Below, piece by piece: positions 1 to 8,907 of a stretch of DNA of 27,059 nucleotides (position 1 is the first letter of the stretch; the number at the start of each line of letters is the position of its first letter). The notes beneath the pieces were generated by a model. That model had not been told where the DNA came from, made no database searches, and worked only from the letters and a program-made list of their open reading frames with translations. Source of the DNA: an uncultured Collinsella sp. (GTDB taxonomy: Bacteria; Actinomycetota; Coriobacteriia; Coriobacteriales; Coriobacteriaceae); NCBI GenBank assembly GCA_902470345.1, contig CABRGB010000022.1, positions 1-27,059 on the forward strand. Direction: 5' to 3'. Both the position numbers and the translations under genes were made by a program.

Positions 1-48
1 TATCGCGAGTCCTCGCGCAAGGACATCGAGAAGATCAAGCTCGTCTAA
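1..48 (+). CDS. 3' end of an unidentified gene (last 15 codons)
   Basis: An open frame runs from the first base to a TAA at 46-48 and encodes a charged C-terminus ending in KDIEKIKLV. A rho-independent terminator follows about 40 bp later, which supports this being a real gene end. The fragment is too short to assign a family, and the rest of the gene lies outside the window. Confidence 0.6.
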   Translation, partial: YRESSRKDIEKIKLV

Positions 49-87
49 GAGCCAACGATCCGGCGAGCCAACATACATCAAGCTTGC

Positions 88-119
88 GAGCGTCCGAGCA
101 ATTCGGACGCTCATTTTTT
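88..119 (+). terminator. Rho-independent terminator of the upstream plus-strand gene
   Basis: A perfect 10-bp stem (gagcgtccga at 88-97 with tcggacgctc at 103-112) with a 5-nt loop is followed on the plus strand by a T-run (atttttt). It faces the end of the minus-strand regulator gene, so the two genes converge here. Confidence 0.85.
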
Positions 120-435
120 ATCGCTCGACGAGCACGCGGTTAAGCCTGCCCTCCACCAAGCGCTCGTACAGACGCCGCGTCTCGGGCTCGGGCACACCAT
201 TGACCTGCTCCCTCAGGTGATGCATATGCCCACTGTACAGCTCGACGATATCGCGTCGTCGCCCCGCCGCACCGTAGACGCGCATAGCGCAACGCACCAT
301 GTCCTCGCGCGCCGTCTCTTGCCGCAGCCCCGACTCCACCAGCCATACCGCCGACTGCAGGTCGTTTTCTTCTAGGGCGGCATTCGCGCCCCGAATCATA
401 CAGTCGATATACTTCGATTCCATAATGCGCCGCAT
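118..435 (-). pseudogene. Frameshifted 3' part of the BTAD regulator
   Basis: This frame overlaps the end of the 906-aa frame by 40 bp and continues its BTAD domain. It has amphipathic helices typical of the TPR-like BTAD fold (for example SAVWLVESGLRQE and MRVYGAAGRRRDIVELY) and ends at TAA 118-120. No ribosome-binding site of its own is evident. One missing base between about 436 and 470 would rejoin the parts into a protein of about 1,000 aa. The two obvious places are the T5 run (minus strand) at 440-444 and the ccattgg stretch at 461-467. I cannot tell a real mutation from a sequencing error. Confidence 0.7.
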
Positions 436-3116
436 ACGTAAAAAGTAGGTGGGATTACAGCCATTGGAACATACAACGGGCCGGCGTAGAGCTGCTCGAT
501 CTTAAGGCACAGCTCGATCAGATGGGGTCCGCGCGCACCCGTACGATTTCCCAAAACTTCGCGGCTTATCTGATCAAACAACCGCACGTCAGTCTTGACG
601 TAATCGCCGTTAAGCCCAATGCACTCGTTTTGGATCAACACACACGACTTGCCGTCCGGTGTCGGCCCCAAGGCCGAACGCAGGCGCGATATCGTCGAGT
701 ACAGATTGTTACGAGCGCTATTGAACTCGGCATGGGGCCACAGCTCCATAGCCAGCGTCTCGCGGTCGACCAGTGCATCCATGCCCAGCGCCAGCCGCTC
801 GGCAAGCGTCGCCGCTTTCTTGCGGCGCCACATCTTATCCGTGATGGGGAACCCGTCGCGCTCGGCGCGAAACGCCCCAAACATGCGGATCTCGATATGG
901 CCAATCACATCGACACCCTCGGCATCGCCAGCCTGGAACAGACGCTCGCCTTCGCCCTCAAAGTCGTCACGCAGCGAATACCGCGACAGCTCGCGCACCG
1001 GGAGCTTCTTTCGAATTCTAGCGGCCGGCTCACCCAGACAATGCATCGCAAGGCGCGCAAACAGCCGATACGACGGATCCAAAATCCCTAGGCGGTTCAT
1101 GGACATCCAGGCTGCAAGGTCGCTATCGCGGCCCGCGGAGGCCAAATGCAGCGCCACCATCCATGCCTCGGCACCACCGACCTGTGTTCGACTCAAATCG
1201 AGCAGCTCTGCCTCTTCGCGCACCGATACCATCGATGTATTGCGCAAGTACGCCGCGCGCTCTAGCAGCAGTGCGTTGTCGCGTATGTATCCAATCGATT
1301 CCTCGGCAAGTCTGAGCACCTGCACCGCACGGAATTTGGCATTGACCGGACGCCCCTCAGCCAGCGACTGCCAGCCTTCCAGTATCAAGCCAAACAACTG
1401 GACTTGATTGTCACGCACGCGCACGGCAAAACGGTCGAGCTCATTGAATGCCTGCTCGTCGGTCACCGGCATGCCGGCAAGCAGGCGCCGCGCCGATAAT
1501 ACCATGCGCACCCAGATGGCGAGTGCTCGGATTCCACGCGCTTCGAGTGCCTCGAGCGTCAGGGCCATCTCGTCATCACGCTCGTCAGTCCCTGCATACG
1601 ACCCATCAAACAGCTCCGTCAACATGCGGTCCGCCCGCACAAACGTCCCCGCGATATCGAGCTCGCAATCGTAGGCCTTATCCGTTTTGAGCCCCGCGAG
1701 GATCTCGCCGCCCTTCGCCCGCTCGGTCAGCCCATGCTTTATCTCGACATGTGCGGACAGCATATCGAGTGCGGCACAAGACACCTCACTTTCCAACGCT
1801 GTATGGCTTGCCGGAAGCCCCAGACCACTATCTCCATAACAGGCGGCCGTAAACGCGTGCGCCACCTTCCACGACACGGGATCGAGCTCGCAAATCGCTT
1901 GCTCGCCCGCACGCTCGATAATTGAGGCCATATACCGCGCGAGCTTTGTATTGGAGACGCTCACCGCCGCCAGATAGATGCCGAGCGCCTCGTCAGGCGT
2001 CGGCTCCGATGCCTGGCCATCTGCCTCGTTCTTTCCCAGCGCCGCGCGGCAGACATCCCCTCCATGCCCCGTCAGGGCCAGATCGACCCCATACTGCCCG
2101 GCAAGTTCCAACACCGTACTGCGGTCCAAAAACGCGTCGGCAAGGTCCATCGCGGTATCGCAGCGCCCCGCTTTAATCAATATACGCGCCGCCCGCACAA
2201 CGAGTTCGGGGCGAATTTCGGCGACCAGCTTGCGCAATCGCAGACGCGCGTTGTCCTCGGTACCCAAGCAGGTAAAGCTCCGGTCTGCCGGATCAACGCC
2301 AAAAATGGGATAATCGCGGACAAGATAGGACTGGTCAATCGCCGAAAGTCTAACGCCGCAAGCCTCGAGCTCCGAAATATTGCCCTCACCCATTAAGACC
2401 ATCAAGCATGCCACACTAAACAGGGCGTTGTTCTCGAGCGACGCCAGATCAACAAGTGCCGCACCGTAAATATTGACGATCTCGTTTTCGAGCATCTGGG
2501 CAACGTCTCCCTGCCCGTATAGTCCCGACTGCATAGCCGAGACGAGCTCGGGCACGCCCTGCGTAAGCTGATAGAAGTCGAGCGATGTGCTGATCGAAAA
2601 CGCAGATGCCCACGCCGAATACTCATAGGCATGCACCTTGAGCATCTGCGCGTTGACTTTAATCGAATCGCCTAGTCCATGAATCAGCTGGCGATTCGAA
2701 GGACGGCAGCTCATAAAGACCCCAACCCCCATAGCACGCAGGCTTCGGATTCGGTCGATCAGCTCCTCGGTCTCGCCCTGGCTGAGGTTAGGCACGTTAT
2801 CGATTGCAATCAGGGAGTGCGGCTTGTCCTTAAGCTCTTCGGTAACGACCTCGAGCTGCATAAACACCTCGCGCCCAATGGCGCGGTCTGCCTCAATGAT
2901 CCGCACGGGACCTCGCGTCGGATCGTTTTTAACCTCTTGGGCATACTGCAGCAGCACCGAGGTTTTCCCAAAGCCATCAGGCGCGTAGAGGACTACGATG
3001 CCGGCCTTTCGGCCCTTGGCGATAAGTTCGTTCATCAAGCGATCGCGCCGCACCGTATAACTACTGCCCAGCGGCATAAGCTCGAGGTCGTCCATATTGC
3101 CCAAATCGTTAACCAT
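396..3116 (-). CDS. ATPase/BTAD-type transcriptional regulator (SARP-like), C-terminus altered by a frameshift
   Basis: This is a 906-aa open frame. Residues 45-53 form a Walker A-like loop (APDGFGKTS, Lys51), and a Walker B-like stretch (SLIAIDNVP, Asp106) follows, as in STAND-type signalling ATPases. A long helical middle region has no motif I recognise. From about residue 741 there is an OmpR/SARP-type winged-helix DNA-binding domain, then the start of a bacterial transcriptional activator (BTAD) domain at about 840. Proteins of this build switch on target operons when the ATPase/helical-repeat part senses a ligand; the ligand and targets here are unknown. The ATG at 3116 has GAGGAG 5-6 nt upstream. 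The last 20 or so residues (after LYAGPLYVP) do not fit a BTAD domain. The continuation lies in another frame at 118-435, so the gene is disrupted or the sequence contains an indel. Confidence 0.85.
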   Translation of the reverse strand: MVNDLGNMDDLELMPLGSSYTVRRDRLMNELIAKGRKAGIVVLYAPDGFGKTSVLLQYAQEVKNDPTRGPVRIIEADRAIGREVFMQLEVVTEELKDKPHSLIAIDNVPNLSQGETEELIDRIRSLRAMGVGVFMSCRPSNRQLIHGLGDSIKVNAQMLKVHAYEYSAWASAFSISTSLDFYQLTQGVPELVSAMQSGLYGQGDVAQMLENEIVNIYGAALVDLASLENNALFSVACLMVLMGEGNISELEACGVRLSAIDQSYLVRDYPIFGVDPADRSFTCLGTEDNARLRLRKLVAEIRPELVVRAARILIKAGRCDTAMDLADAFLDRSTVLELAGQYGVDLALTGHGGDVCRAALGKNEADGQASEPTPDEALGIYLAAVSVSNTKLARYMASIIERAGEQAICELDPVSWKVAHAFTAACYGDSGLGLPASHTALESEVSCAALDMLSAHVEIKHGLTERAKGGEILAGLKTDKAYDCELDIAGTFVRADRMLTELFDGSYAGTDERDDEMALTLEALEARGIRALAIWVRMVLSARRLLAGMPVTDEQAFNELDRFAVRVRDNQVQLFGLILEGWQSLAEGRPVNAKFRAVQVLRLAEESIGYIRDNALLLERAAYLRNTSMVSVREEAELLDLSRTQVGGAEAWMVALHLASAGRDSDLAAWMSMNRLGILDPSYRLFARLAMHCLGEPAARIRKKLPVRELSRYSLRDDFEGEGERLFQAGDAEGVDVIGHIEIRMFGAFRAERDGFPITDKMWRRKKAATLAERLALGMDALVDRETLAMELWPHAEFNSARNNLYSTISRLRSALGPTPDGKSCVLIQNECIGLNGDYVKTDVRLFDQISREVLGNRTGARGPHLIELCLKIEQLYAGPLYVPMAVIPPTFYVCGALWNRSISTV

Positions 3117-3500
3117 GCCCGCTCCTCAACTCGACCACATGGACACCGTAACGCTAGACCATATGTATCGCTAGATGAATAGAGCGGTACTACGGTTTAG
3201 GATGTTTGTTGGTACGCAAATGGCAAGTTTTTGTTCAGCGTGGTCCGATTGAAACTTATCCCCCAACCAATCAGTCTTTGCGCAGGTCAATGCGCTTGCC
3301 AGCTTGTCCCATCCTTTGGCAGTGTACCTCAAATGAGCGCTGTTCAATTGTGTTGCGCAACTCACCTAACGCCAGCTACCGTCTACGACCTTTTCATAGC
3401 ATTTATGCATAGTATCTGTTATGGAATGAATCATGCTGCACCTGACGCACCCGTCAAGTTCGCGGCAAGATTTTCGTCAAGCACACGGCGCGCGCTCAGC
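3117..3500. other. Intergenic region upstream of the regulator gene
   Basis: About 380 bp without a convincing gene. It must hold the regulator's promoter, but no good -35/-10 pair stands out on the minus strand. Two copies of CGCTAGA (3152-3158 and 3169-3175) lie 17 bp apart, 36-58 bp before the start codon. They could be a direct-repeat binding site, but this is weak. A 10-bp palindrome GTTGCGCAAC lies at about 3352-3362. Confidence 0.4.
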
Positions 3501-3528
3501 AAAAAGGCCCCCGCAAAGCGGAGGCCTT
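3501..3528 (-). terminator. Rho-independent terminator of nagB
   Basis: Read on the minus strand, aaggcctccgc, a TTTG loop and cgggggcctt form a stem that runs straight into a T-run (plus-strand aaaaaggcc at 3501-3509). It starts about 30 bp after the nagB stop codon. Confidence 0.85.
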
Positions 3529-3560
3529 CGGCAAAGCTATGTCGAGGTGATAGGCTATCG

Positions 3561-4289
3561 CTACTTGCAGAGCGAAAGGGCGGCCTCGTCGGCAACGACA
3601 ACGCAGTTGGTGTGCAGTTGCAGGATCGAGGCAGGGCACTGGGGAGTAACCGGACCATAGCACATGTCATGTACGGCCTGCGCCTTGGCCTCGCCGTTGG
3701 CGACGACCAGGATCATGCGGGCATACATGATGGTCTGAGTGCCCATGGTGTAGGCCTGACGGGGCACGTCGTCGATGCTGTCGAACAGGCGGCTGTTGGC
3801 CTGAATAGTGCTCTCGGTAAGGTCGACACAGTGCGTACCCTTGGAGAAGTGGTCATCGGGCTCGTTGAAGCCAATGTGACCGTTGTTACCGATGCCGAGC
3901 AGCTGCAGATCAGGGTAACCGGCAGCAGCGACGATCTTGTCGTACTCAGAGCAGGCAGCGGCAGCGTCGGGATTGGAGCCATCGGGCACATGCGTGTTAT
4001 TCAGGTCGATGTTAATGTGATCGAAGAAGTTCTCACGCATAAAGTAGTGGTAGCTCTGGGGATCGTCGTGCGAAAGGCCACGATACTCGTCGAGGTTGTA
4101 GGTGCTGACCTCGGCAAAGTCGACGTCACCCTTCTCGTACCAAGCGGCGAGCTGCTTGTAGGCACCAATCGGGGTGGAGCCGGTGGCAAGACCCAGCACG
4201 CAATCGGGCTTGAGGATAACCTGGGCCGAGATGATATTGGCGGCCTTGCGGCTCATATCCTCGTAGTCTTTAGCTTTAATGATCTTCAT
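3561..4289 (-). CDS. nagB: Glucosamine-6-phosphate deaminase
   Basis: This 242-aa protein has the usual length for bacterial NagB. It converts glucosamine-6-phosphate to fructose-6-phosphate and ammonia in the cytoplasm (EC 3.5.99.6), the last step of amino-sugar catabolism. Visible signatures are the phosphate loop GLATGSTP (33-40), the catalytic Asp67 in YNLDEY, and GIGNNGHIGFNEP (132-144) with His138 and Glu143. The open frame extends upstream to 4640, but the ATG at 4289 gives the canonical N-terminus MKIIKAKDY and has AAAGGA 6 nt upstream, so that start is used. It is 271 bp downstream of the PTS IIA gene and close to glmM. A terminator follows. Its orientation and neighbours suggest joint control of amino-sugar use and cell-wall precursor synthesis. 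Confidence 0.97.
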   Translation of the reverse strand: MKIIKAKDYEDMSRKAANIISAQVILKPDCVLGLATGSTPIGAYKQLAAWYEKGDVDFAEVSTYNLDEYRGLSHDDPQSYHYFMRENFFDHINIDLNNTHVPDGSNPDAAAACSEYDKIVAAAGYPDLQLLGIGNNGHIGFNEPDDHFSKGTHCVDLTESTIQANSRLFDSIDDVPRQAYTMGTQTIMYARMILVVANGEAKAQAVHDMCYGPVTPQCPASILQLHTNCVVVADEAALSLCK

Positions 4290-4486
4290 TACGCGTCCTT
4301 TCTCGTACAAGAGAGGCAAGGCTCCCTTACAAGCACTTGCCCGCGGCCCGCGTCGGCCGCAACCAACGTGTGCGGCCACCAGGGCGAGGTCGCGTAATGT
4401 ATGTGTCTCGTGTCTAGCCGCGTCGAGGCCCCTGCCCGTCCACGGTGACCCAAAGCTGTTTAGCTTCGGACAAATCCCATCTTGCC

Positions 4487-4520
4487 ACGGAGGGCGCCCT
4501 CTTTCAAGGGTGCCCTCCGT
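4487..4520 (-). other. Hairpin between the PTS IIA gene and nagB
   Basis: A 13-bp stem (acggagggcgccc at 4487-4499 with gggtgccctccgt at 4508-4520, one wobble) lies 41 bp after the IIA stop. No T-run follows on either strand, so it may be a weak or rho-assisted terminator, or an RNA-processing or stability element. The rest of the 271-bp gap shows no clear promoter or riboswitch. Confidence 0.4.
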
Positions 4521-4560
4521 AAACGTGTTTGAATTGTAGGCTAAAGGCCGAGTGCACTCA

Positions 4561-5058
4561 CTAGCGCTCACGGGCGACGATGAGTTGGTCCATCTCCTCG
4601 ACATGCTCGCCAATAGAGCCCTTGATGCTCGAGAACTCAACGGAGTTGCACACCAAGATAGGAACCGTCACATCGTAACCCTCGGCAGCAATTGCCTCGC
4701 GATCGAACTCGATGAGTACATCGCCCTTATGGACGATGTCGCCCACTTGCGCATGTACGGTAAAGTGCTTGCCCTCGAGCTGAACAGTGTCCAAACCAAC
4801 GTGGATGAGCACGTCCAGACCATCGACCGTGTTAAGCGCAACGGCATGTCCCGTGGGAAAAATGGCCTCGACCTTGGCGTCTGCCGGCGCAATCACGCGC
4901 GTGCCGGTAGGCTGAATCGCCACGCCCTGGCCCAAAAGGCCGGTGGCAAACGTCTGGTCATTGACCTCCGACAACGGAATGACGTCGCCCGAGATGGGAG
5001 CATCCAGCGTAAGGACTCGACCACGCATACCAAAAGACCTCAGGACTTTAGTGAACAT
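4561..5058 (-). CDS. crr: PTS glucose-type EIIA component (IIA-Glc/Crr-like)
   Basis: This 165-aa cytoplasmic phosphocarrier belongs to the PTS EIIA type 1 family. It takes phosphate from HPr on a histidine and passes it to a IIB domain of a glucose- or GlcNAc-family transporter. The family signature is LIHVGLDTVQL with the phosphorylated His86. His71 in PTGHAVAL is the second active-site histidine, as in E. coli IIA-Glc (His75/His90). The protein is free-standing: no IIB or IIC domain is attached. The frame could open at 5079, but the ATG at 5058 is preceded by GAGGGGG and gives a normal N-terminus. It lies 71 bp downstream of glmM and may be cotranscribed with it. Which transporter it serves cannot be told from the window, so the crr symbol is by family. 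Confidence 0.9.
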   Translation of the reverse strand: MFTKVLRSFGMRGRVLTLDAPISGDVIPLSEVNDQTFATGLLGQGVAIQPTGTRVIAPADAKVEAIFPTGHAVALNTVDGLDVLIHVGLDTVQLEGKHFTVHAQVGDIVHKGDVLIEFDREAIAAEGYDVTVPILVCNSVEFSSIKGSIGEHVEEMDQLIVARER

Positions 5059-5129
5059 GCTCCCCCTCGGACATACCAATCAATCAAAATAGCCTTAACA
5101 GTTTACCACTTGGCACCCGTTATTGACCA

Positions 5130-6467
5130 TTAGGGAAGTTCGCGCTTGACAACCTCGACGATGTCGTCGACAACACGCTGGGTCAGCTCGTGCGTCTCGG
5201 CCTCGGCCATAACGCGAACCAGCGGCTCGGTACCGCTCGGGCGCACCAAGATGCGGCCGCGACCGTTGAGCTCCTTCTCGGCTGCAGCGACGGCGTCCCA
5301 AATGGGCTGGCAATCGTCCAGGCCGGCCTTGTTGTCCGAATGCACGTTGACGAGCACCTGCGGGTACTTCTTCATGATGCCGGCAAGGTCGGTGAGGGTG
5401 CGACCGGTGCGCTTGAGCACGGCCAGAAGCTGCAGGGCCGTCACCAAGCCGTCGCCGGTGGTGTTGTGCTCCAGGAAGATGATATGGCCGGACTGCTCGC
5501 CGCCGATGACGGCACCGTCCTCGAGCATGCGCTCCAAAACGTAGCGGTCGCCCACGGCAGTCTGCACCATCTCAAAACCCTGCTCCTTCATGGCGATGGA
5601 GAAACCGAGGTTGCACATAACGGTCGAGACGATCTCGGAGTTGGCAAGCTTACCGCGAGCAGCCAGGTCGGAGCCGCAGATGGCCAGGATGTAGTCGCCA
5701 TCGATCTCGTTGCCCTCACTGTCCACGAACAGCACGCGATCAGCGTCGCCATCGTGGGCCAGGCCGATATCGGCGTGGGTGCGCAACACGAGCTCACGCA
5801 GGGGCTCAAGGTGCGTGGAGCCGCACTCGACGTTAATGTCAGTGCCGCAGTAATCGGTGTTGATGGCATGGACCGTGGCGCCCAGGCGCTGCAGCGCGGC
5901 AGGCGTGGTCTGGCACGAAGCGCCGTGGCCGCAGTCGACGGCAACGACCAGGCCGTCGAGCTTAAGGCCGTCGAGCGTGCTGATGGCATGATCGACATAG
6001 TCCTTGCGGGCATCCTTCATCTTGATGATGTGACCCACACCGGCGCCGGTCGGCAGCGTGTCGGCAGCCATGGCCTCCTCGGACATGACCCAGGCGCTGA
6101 TCTCTTCCTCAACCGCATCGGGAAGCTTCATGCCCTTGCGGCTAAAGAACTTGATGCCGTTGAACTCGGGCGGATTGTGCGAAGCAGAGATGACGATGCC
6201 GCCATCGAGCTCGTTTTGGACGGTAAGCAGCGCCACGGCCGGCGTAGGAATGACGCCGCAGCAGTGCGGGCGGCCGCCCTCGGCCATAATGCCGGCGGTC
6301 AGCGCGCTCTCGAGCATGGTACCCGAAAGACGCGTGTCGCGGCCGATGCAGATGTCCGGACCAAGAAACTTGGTCGCCGCGCGACCTAGGCGAAACGCGA
6401 GATCGCACGAAAGATCGGCGTTGGCGACGCCACGGACGCCATCGGTACCGAAGATGTTCTGGGGCAT
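5130..6467 (-). CDS. glmM: Phosphoglucosamine mutase
   Basis: This 445-aa protein has standard GlmM length. It interconverts glucosamine-6-phosphate and glucosamine-1-phosphate (EC 5.4.2.10) on the route to UDP-GlcNAc for peptidoglycan. Domains in order are: N-terminal FGTDGVRG (6-13), active-site phosphoserine loop ISASHNPP with Ser96, metal-binding loop DGDADR (239-244), sugar-binding loop GGEQSGH (322-328), and the C-terminal phosphate-binding loop RPSGTEP (409-415). SASHNP and GEQSGH favour GlmM over phosphomannomutase. The ATG at 6467 has AAGGAG 7 nt upstream; an in-frame TTG at 6485 lies at the ribosome-binding site itself and is unlikely. The gene begins about 50 bp after the rpsI terminator, so it may depend on read-through or on a short promoter I could not identify. 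Confidence 0.97.
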   Translation of the reverse strand: MPQNIFGTDGVRGVANADLSCDLAFRLGRAATKFLGPDICIGRDTRLSGTMLESALTAGIMAEGGRPHCCGVIPTPAVALLTVQNELDGGIVISASHNPPEFNGIKFFSRKGMKLPDAVEEEISAWVMSEEAMAADTLPTGAGVGHIIKMKDARKDYVDHAISTLDGLKLDGLVVAVDCGHGASCQTTPAALQRLGATVHAINTDYCGTDINVECGSTHLEPLRELVLRTHADIGLAHDGDADRVLFVDSEGNEIDGDYILAICGSDLAARGKLANSEIVSTVMCNLGFSIAMKEQGFEMVQTAVGDRYVLERMLEDGAVIGGEQSGHIIFLEHNTTGDGLVTALQLLAVLKRTGRTLTDLAGIMKKYPQVLVNVHSDNKAGLDDCQPIWDAVAAAEKELNGRGRILVRPSGTEPLVRVMAEAETHELTQRVVDDIVEVVKRELP

Positions 6468-6515
6468 AGGATCGCTCCTTCCCAAGTGGGCAAAACGCAG
6501 TCGCCCACCCTAGTC

Positions 6516-6560
6516 GAAAAAGAAAAGCGGGACCCGCCGAGCAATCGGCAGGCCCCGCTT
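6516..6560 (-). terminator. Rho-independent terminator of rplM-rpsI
   Basis: On the minus strand a 16-bp, nearly perfect GC-rich stem (6525-6540 with 6545-6560) is followed by tttttcttttt. It lies 30 bp after the rpsI stop and separates the ribosomal-protein operon from glmM. Confidence 0.9.
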
Positions 6561-6590
6561 GTACATTGTATCTCGTAAGGAGATAAAACC

Positions 6591-6986
<396 letters not shown>

Positions 6987-6988
6987 CT

Positions 6989-7432
6989 TTAAGCCTCCAG
7001 CTCAATCTTCGTGGGGTTCTGGGCAGCGTGCGGATGCTCGGCACCAGCGTAGACCTTAAGCTTGGTCATCTGGGCACGGCCGAGGGTGGTCTTGGGCAGC
7101 ATGCCGCGAACGGCGCGCTCGATGACCTTCTCCGGATGCTTCTCCATAGCCTGGCGGAAGCTCTCAGCCTTGAGGCCGCCGTTGTAGCCACTGTGGCGAT
7201 AATAGGTCTTCGTGTCGGCCTTGTTACCGGTAAGCTGGACCTTATCGGCGTTGATGACGACAACGAAGTCGCCGCAGTCGCTGTTGGGCGTGAACTGGGG
7301 CTTGTTCTTACCGCGCAGGATCATTGCGATCTGGGTGGCAAGACGGCCCAGGACAGCACCATCGGCGTCGACGAGAACCCAGTTGCGCTGGACCTCGCCC
7401 TGCTTGGCGTAGTGAGTCGATTTCGAAATCAC
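6989..7432 (-). CDS. rplM: 50S ribosomal protein L13
   Basis: This 147-aa protein of the large subunit has the family motifs WVLVDADGAVLGRLAT, YYRHSGYNGGLK and RAVRGMLPKTTLGR. The start is a GTG at 7430-7432, preceded by GGAGGAG with good spacing; no ATG nearby fits the family N-terminus. It is the first gene of the L13-S9 operon, with a strong promoter about 65 bp upstream. Confidence 0.99.
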   Translation of the reverse strand: MISKSTHYAKQGEVQRNWVLVDADGAVLGRLATQIAMILRGKNKPQFTPNSDCGDFVVVINADKVQLTGNKADTKTYYRHSGYNGGLKAESFRQAMEKHPEKVIERAVRGMLPKTTLGRAQMTKLKVYAGAEHPHAAQNPTKIELEA

Positions 7433-7498
7433 TTAGACTCCTCCATGTACAGTACGTGTTGTTACAGAGATTCACGGGGCTCTGCAAGTAACCCGTCC

Positions 7499-7526
7499 AT
7501 ATTACCCCGCTCGCCGCCCGAGTCAA
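7499..7526 (-). promoter_or_regulatory. Sigma-70-type promoter of rplM-rpsI
   Basis: On the minus strand TTGACT (7521-7526) and TAATAT (7499-7504) are separated by 16 bp. This would start transcription near 7491 and give a leader of about 60 nt. The leader contains a small hairpin (CAGAG...CTCTG) before the Shine-Dalgarno sequence, which might allow feedback control, but I do not recognise a known leader motif. Confidence 0.75.
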
Positions 7527-7589
7527 CAGGTATTTTGGTTCCGACCAGAGTTTCTGCACATGTCGTCCATGGGTCATGACTTCGCGACG

Positions 7590-8468
7590 CTAGCGCTCGA
7601 CAAACGCCTCGATATCTCCCAGCAATCGCTTTGCCTCCTGGCGGCCCTGAATATACAGGTCGAGGAGCTTTGCCGGATCGTGCTCAACGTGGCCGACCTC
7701 GACCGGCTTTTGCGGAGCAACGACCAGCGCACGGCCCTCGCGCTCATACTTCCATAGATGCATGCGCTGGATGTTATAGCGGTCGTGGCGCGTCTCGATA
7801 GCCTCGAGCAGGTAGGGGTAGTCGGCATAGCGGGCACGTGCGGCGGGCATAAACTCGTAGGGCTTTTTCTCGTACGAGCGGTCCTGCGTGACAATGACAA
7901 CCGCGCGATCGAAGCCCGCTTCCTCCAGCACGTGCTCGATGGGGACCGAATCGGCTACGCCGCCGTCGACGTATTTGTGCCCGTCAATCTCGACCGGCGG
8001 CGTCACTAGCGGCAGCGACGTCGAGGCGCGCACAGCATCGAGGTCGAGCACGGCGCTTTTGACCGGCAGGTACGTGGCGGTTCCAAAGAGCATGTCCGTC
8101 GCGACGGCGTACATCTCGATGGGACTCGCGTCGAACGTCTCGTTATCGAAGGGGTCTAGGCGGTCCTGGACATCGTTGAAGATAAAGTCGTAACCCACAA
8201 TAGAGCCCGTGGACGCAAACGATGCGGCGCCCATGTAGCGGCTGTCGTTGCAGAAAGCCAGGTTGATGCGGTTGGCACGGCCGATCTGGTGCGACTTGTA
8301 GTTCACGCCGTTGAGGGCGCCAGCCGATACGCCATATACCGCCGGAATCTCGACGCCAGCCTCCATGAGGACGTCGAGCACGCCCGCGGTAAACTGCCCG
8401 CGAAAACTGCCGCCCTCCAGGACGAGCGCGACCTTGCCGGCGTTCTTTGCCTTATCTTCTGCAGTCAT
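7590..8468 (-). CDS. Patatin-like phospholipase family protein
   Basis: This 292-aa protein is probably a cytoplasmic lipid acyl hydrolase of the bacterial patatin family (YjjU-like). All family elements are visible: the oxyanion-hole motif GGSFRG (19-24), the nucleophile elbow GVSAG with Ser48, and the catalytic Asp168 in VDGG. There is no signal peptide and no transmembrane segment. The ATG at 8468 has AGGAGG 5 nt upstream. It stands alone, between the rplM promoter region and a repeat-rich spacer. The substrate cannot be inferred; housekeeping phospholipid turnover is possible. Confidence 0.93.
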   Translation of the reverse strand: MTAEDKAKNAGKVALVLEGGSFRGQFTAGVLDVLMEAGVEIPAVYGVSAGALNGVNYKSHQIGRANRINLAFCNDSRYMGAASFASTGSIVGYDFIFNDVQDRLDPFDNETFDASPIEMYAVATDMLFGTATYLPVKSAVLDLDAVRASTSLPLVTPPVEIDGHKYVDGGVADSVPIEHVLEEAGFDRAVVIVTQDRSYEKKPYEFMPAARARYADYPYLLEAIETRHDRYNIQRMHLWKYEREGRALVVAPQKPVEVGHVEHDPAKLLDLYIQGRQEAKRLLGDIEAFVER

Positions 8469-8561
8469 ATTGACCTCCTGCGATTGCGTTTTGGCTTTCT
8501 TCTACCCAGTTTTGAGATGGCGAGCGCGCAGGTTTTGGAGTTAAGGGGTCGGGGCAGTCGA

Positions 8562-8765
8562 CGGGAAAGCGCGTCCCGGTCTCAGAGCAAATTCCGGGTC
8601 GCATTTTCCGCTGAGCCCGTCATCAGGAAGATGAATCCCATTCCGAATGAGGATTCCGGGATGCAGTTTCCGCTTGATGTGCCATCCGGAAACTACGTCC
8701 CAGTCTGAATGCGGATTCCGGGACGTGCTTTCCGCCTGGGCCGCCATTGGGAAAGCGCGTCCCAC
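8562..8765. repeat. 62-bp tandem repeat array, 3.3 degenerate hairpin-forming units
   Basis: The GGAAA landmark recurs at 8564, 8626, 8688 and 8750, exactly 62 bp apart. The ATTCCGGG landmark recurs at 8591, 8653 and 8715, also exactly 62 bp apart. Units are diverged but share a GGAAA....GTCCC arm and an opposing GGGAC...TTTCC arm, so each can fold into a hairpin, best seen at 8687-8736. No open frame is convincing here. Confidence 0.85.
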
Positions 8766-8790
8766 CCTGCGTTGCCGTAGCGTTTGCTTA

Positions 8791-8827
8791 ACGCCCGCGC
8801 CCTGCGCAGAGTTCGATTCTCCGCGGT
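8791..8827 (+). repeat. Copy A of a 37-bp direct repeat containing a tmRNA T-arm-like sequence
   Basis: This 37-bp sequence recurs at 9002-9038 with only two changes (GC to AT after CCCTGC). Its core gagttcgattctccgcg is identical to the T-arm and acceptor part of ssrA, but lies in the opposite orientation to the ssrA gene. Confidence 0.8.
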
Positions 8828-8907
8828 TTGGGGAATCCGTTGATGGGTTGAGTCCGGGACAAGACGCCTGATCGGCATCGCATCTATATCTGGCTGGGGC
8901 GTTGCGC

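Noticed and set aside
3231..4397. Plus-strand 388-aa frame
   Set aside because: Antisense of nagB plus its terminator region.
5190..6389. Plus-strand 399-aa frame
   Set aside because: Antisense shadow of glmM; no ribosome-binding site and no family resemblance.
8562..8765. CRISPR array
   Set aside because: The units are imperfect throughout and contiguous; there are no constant repeats separated by unique spacers and no cas genes.
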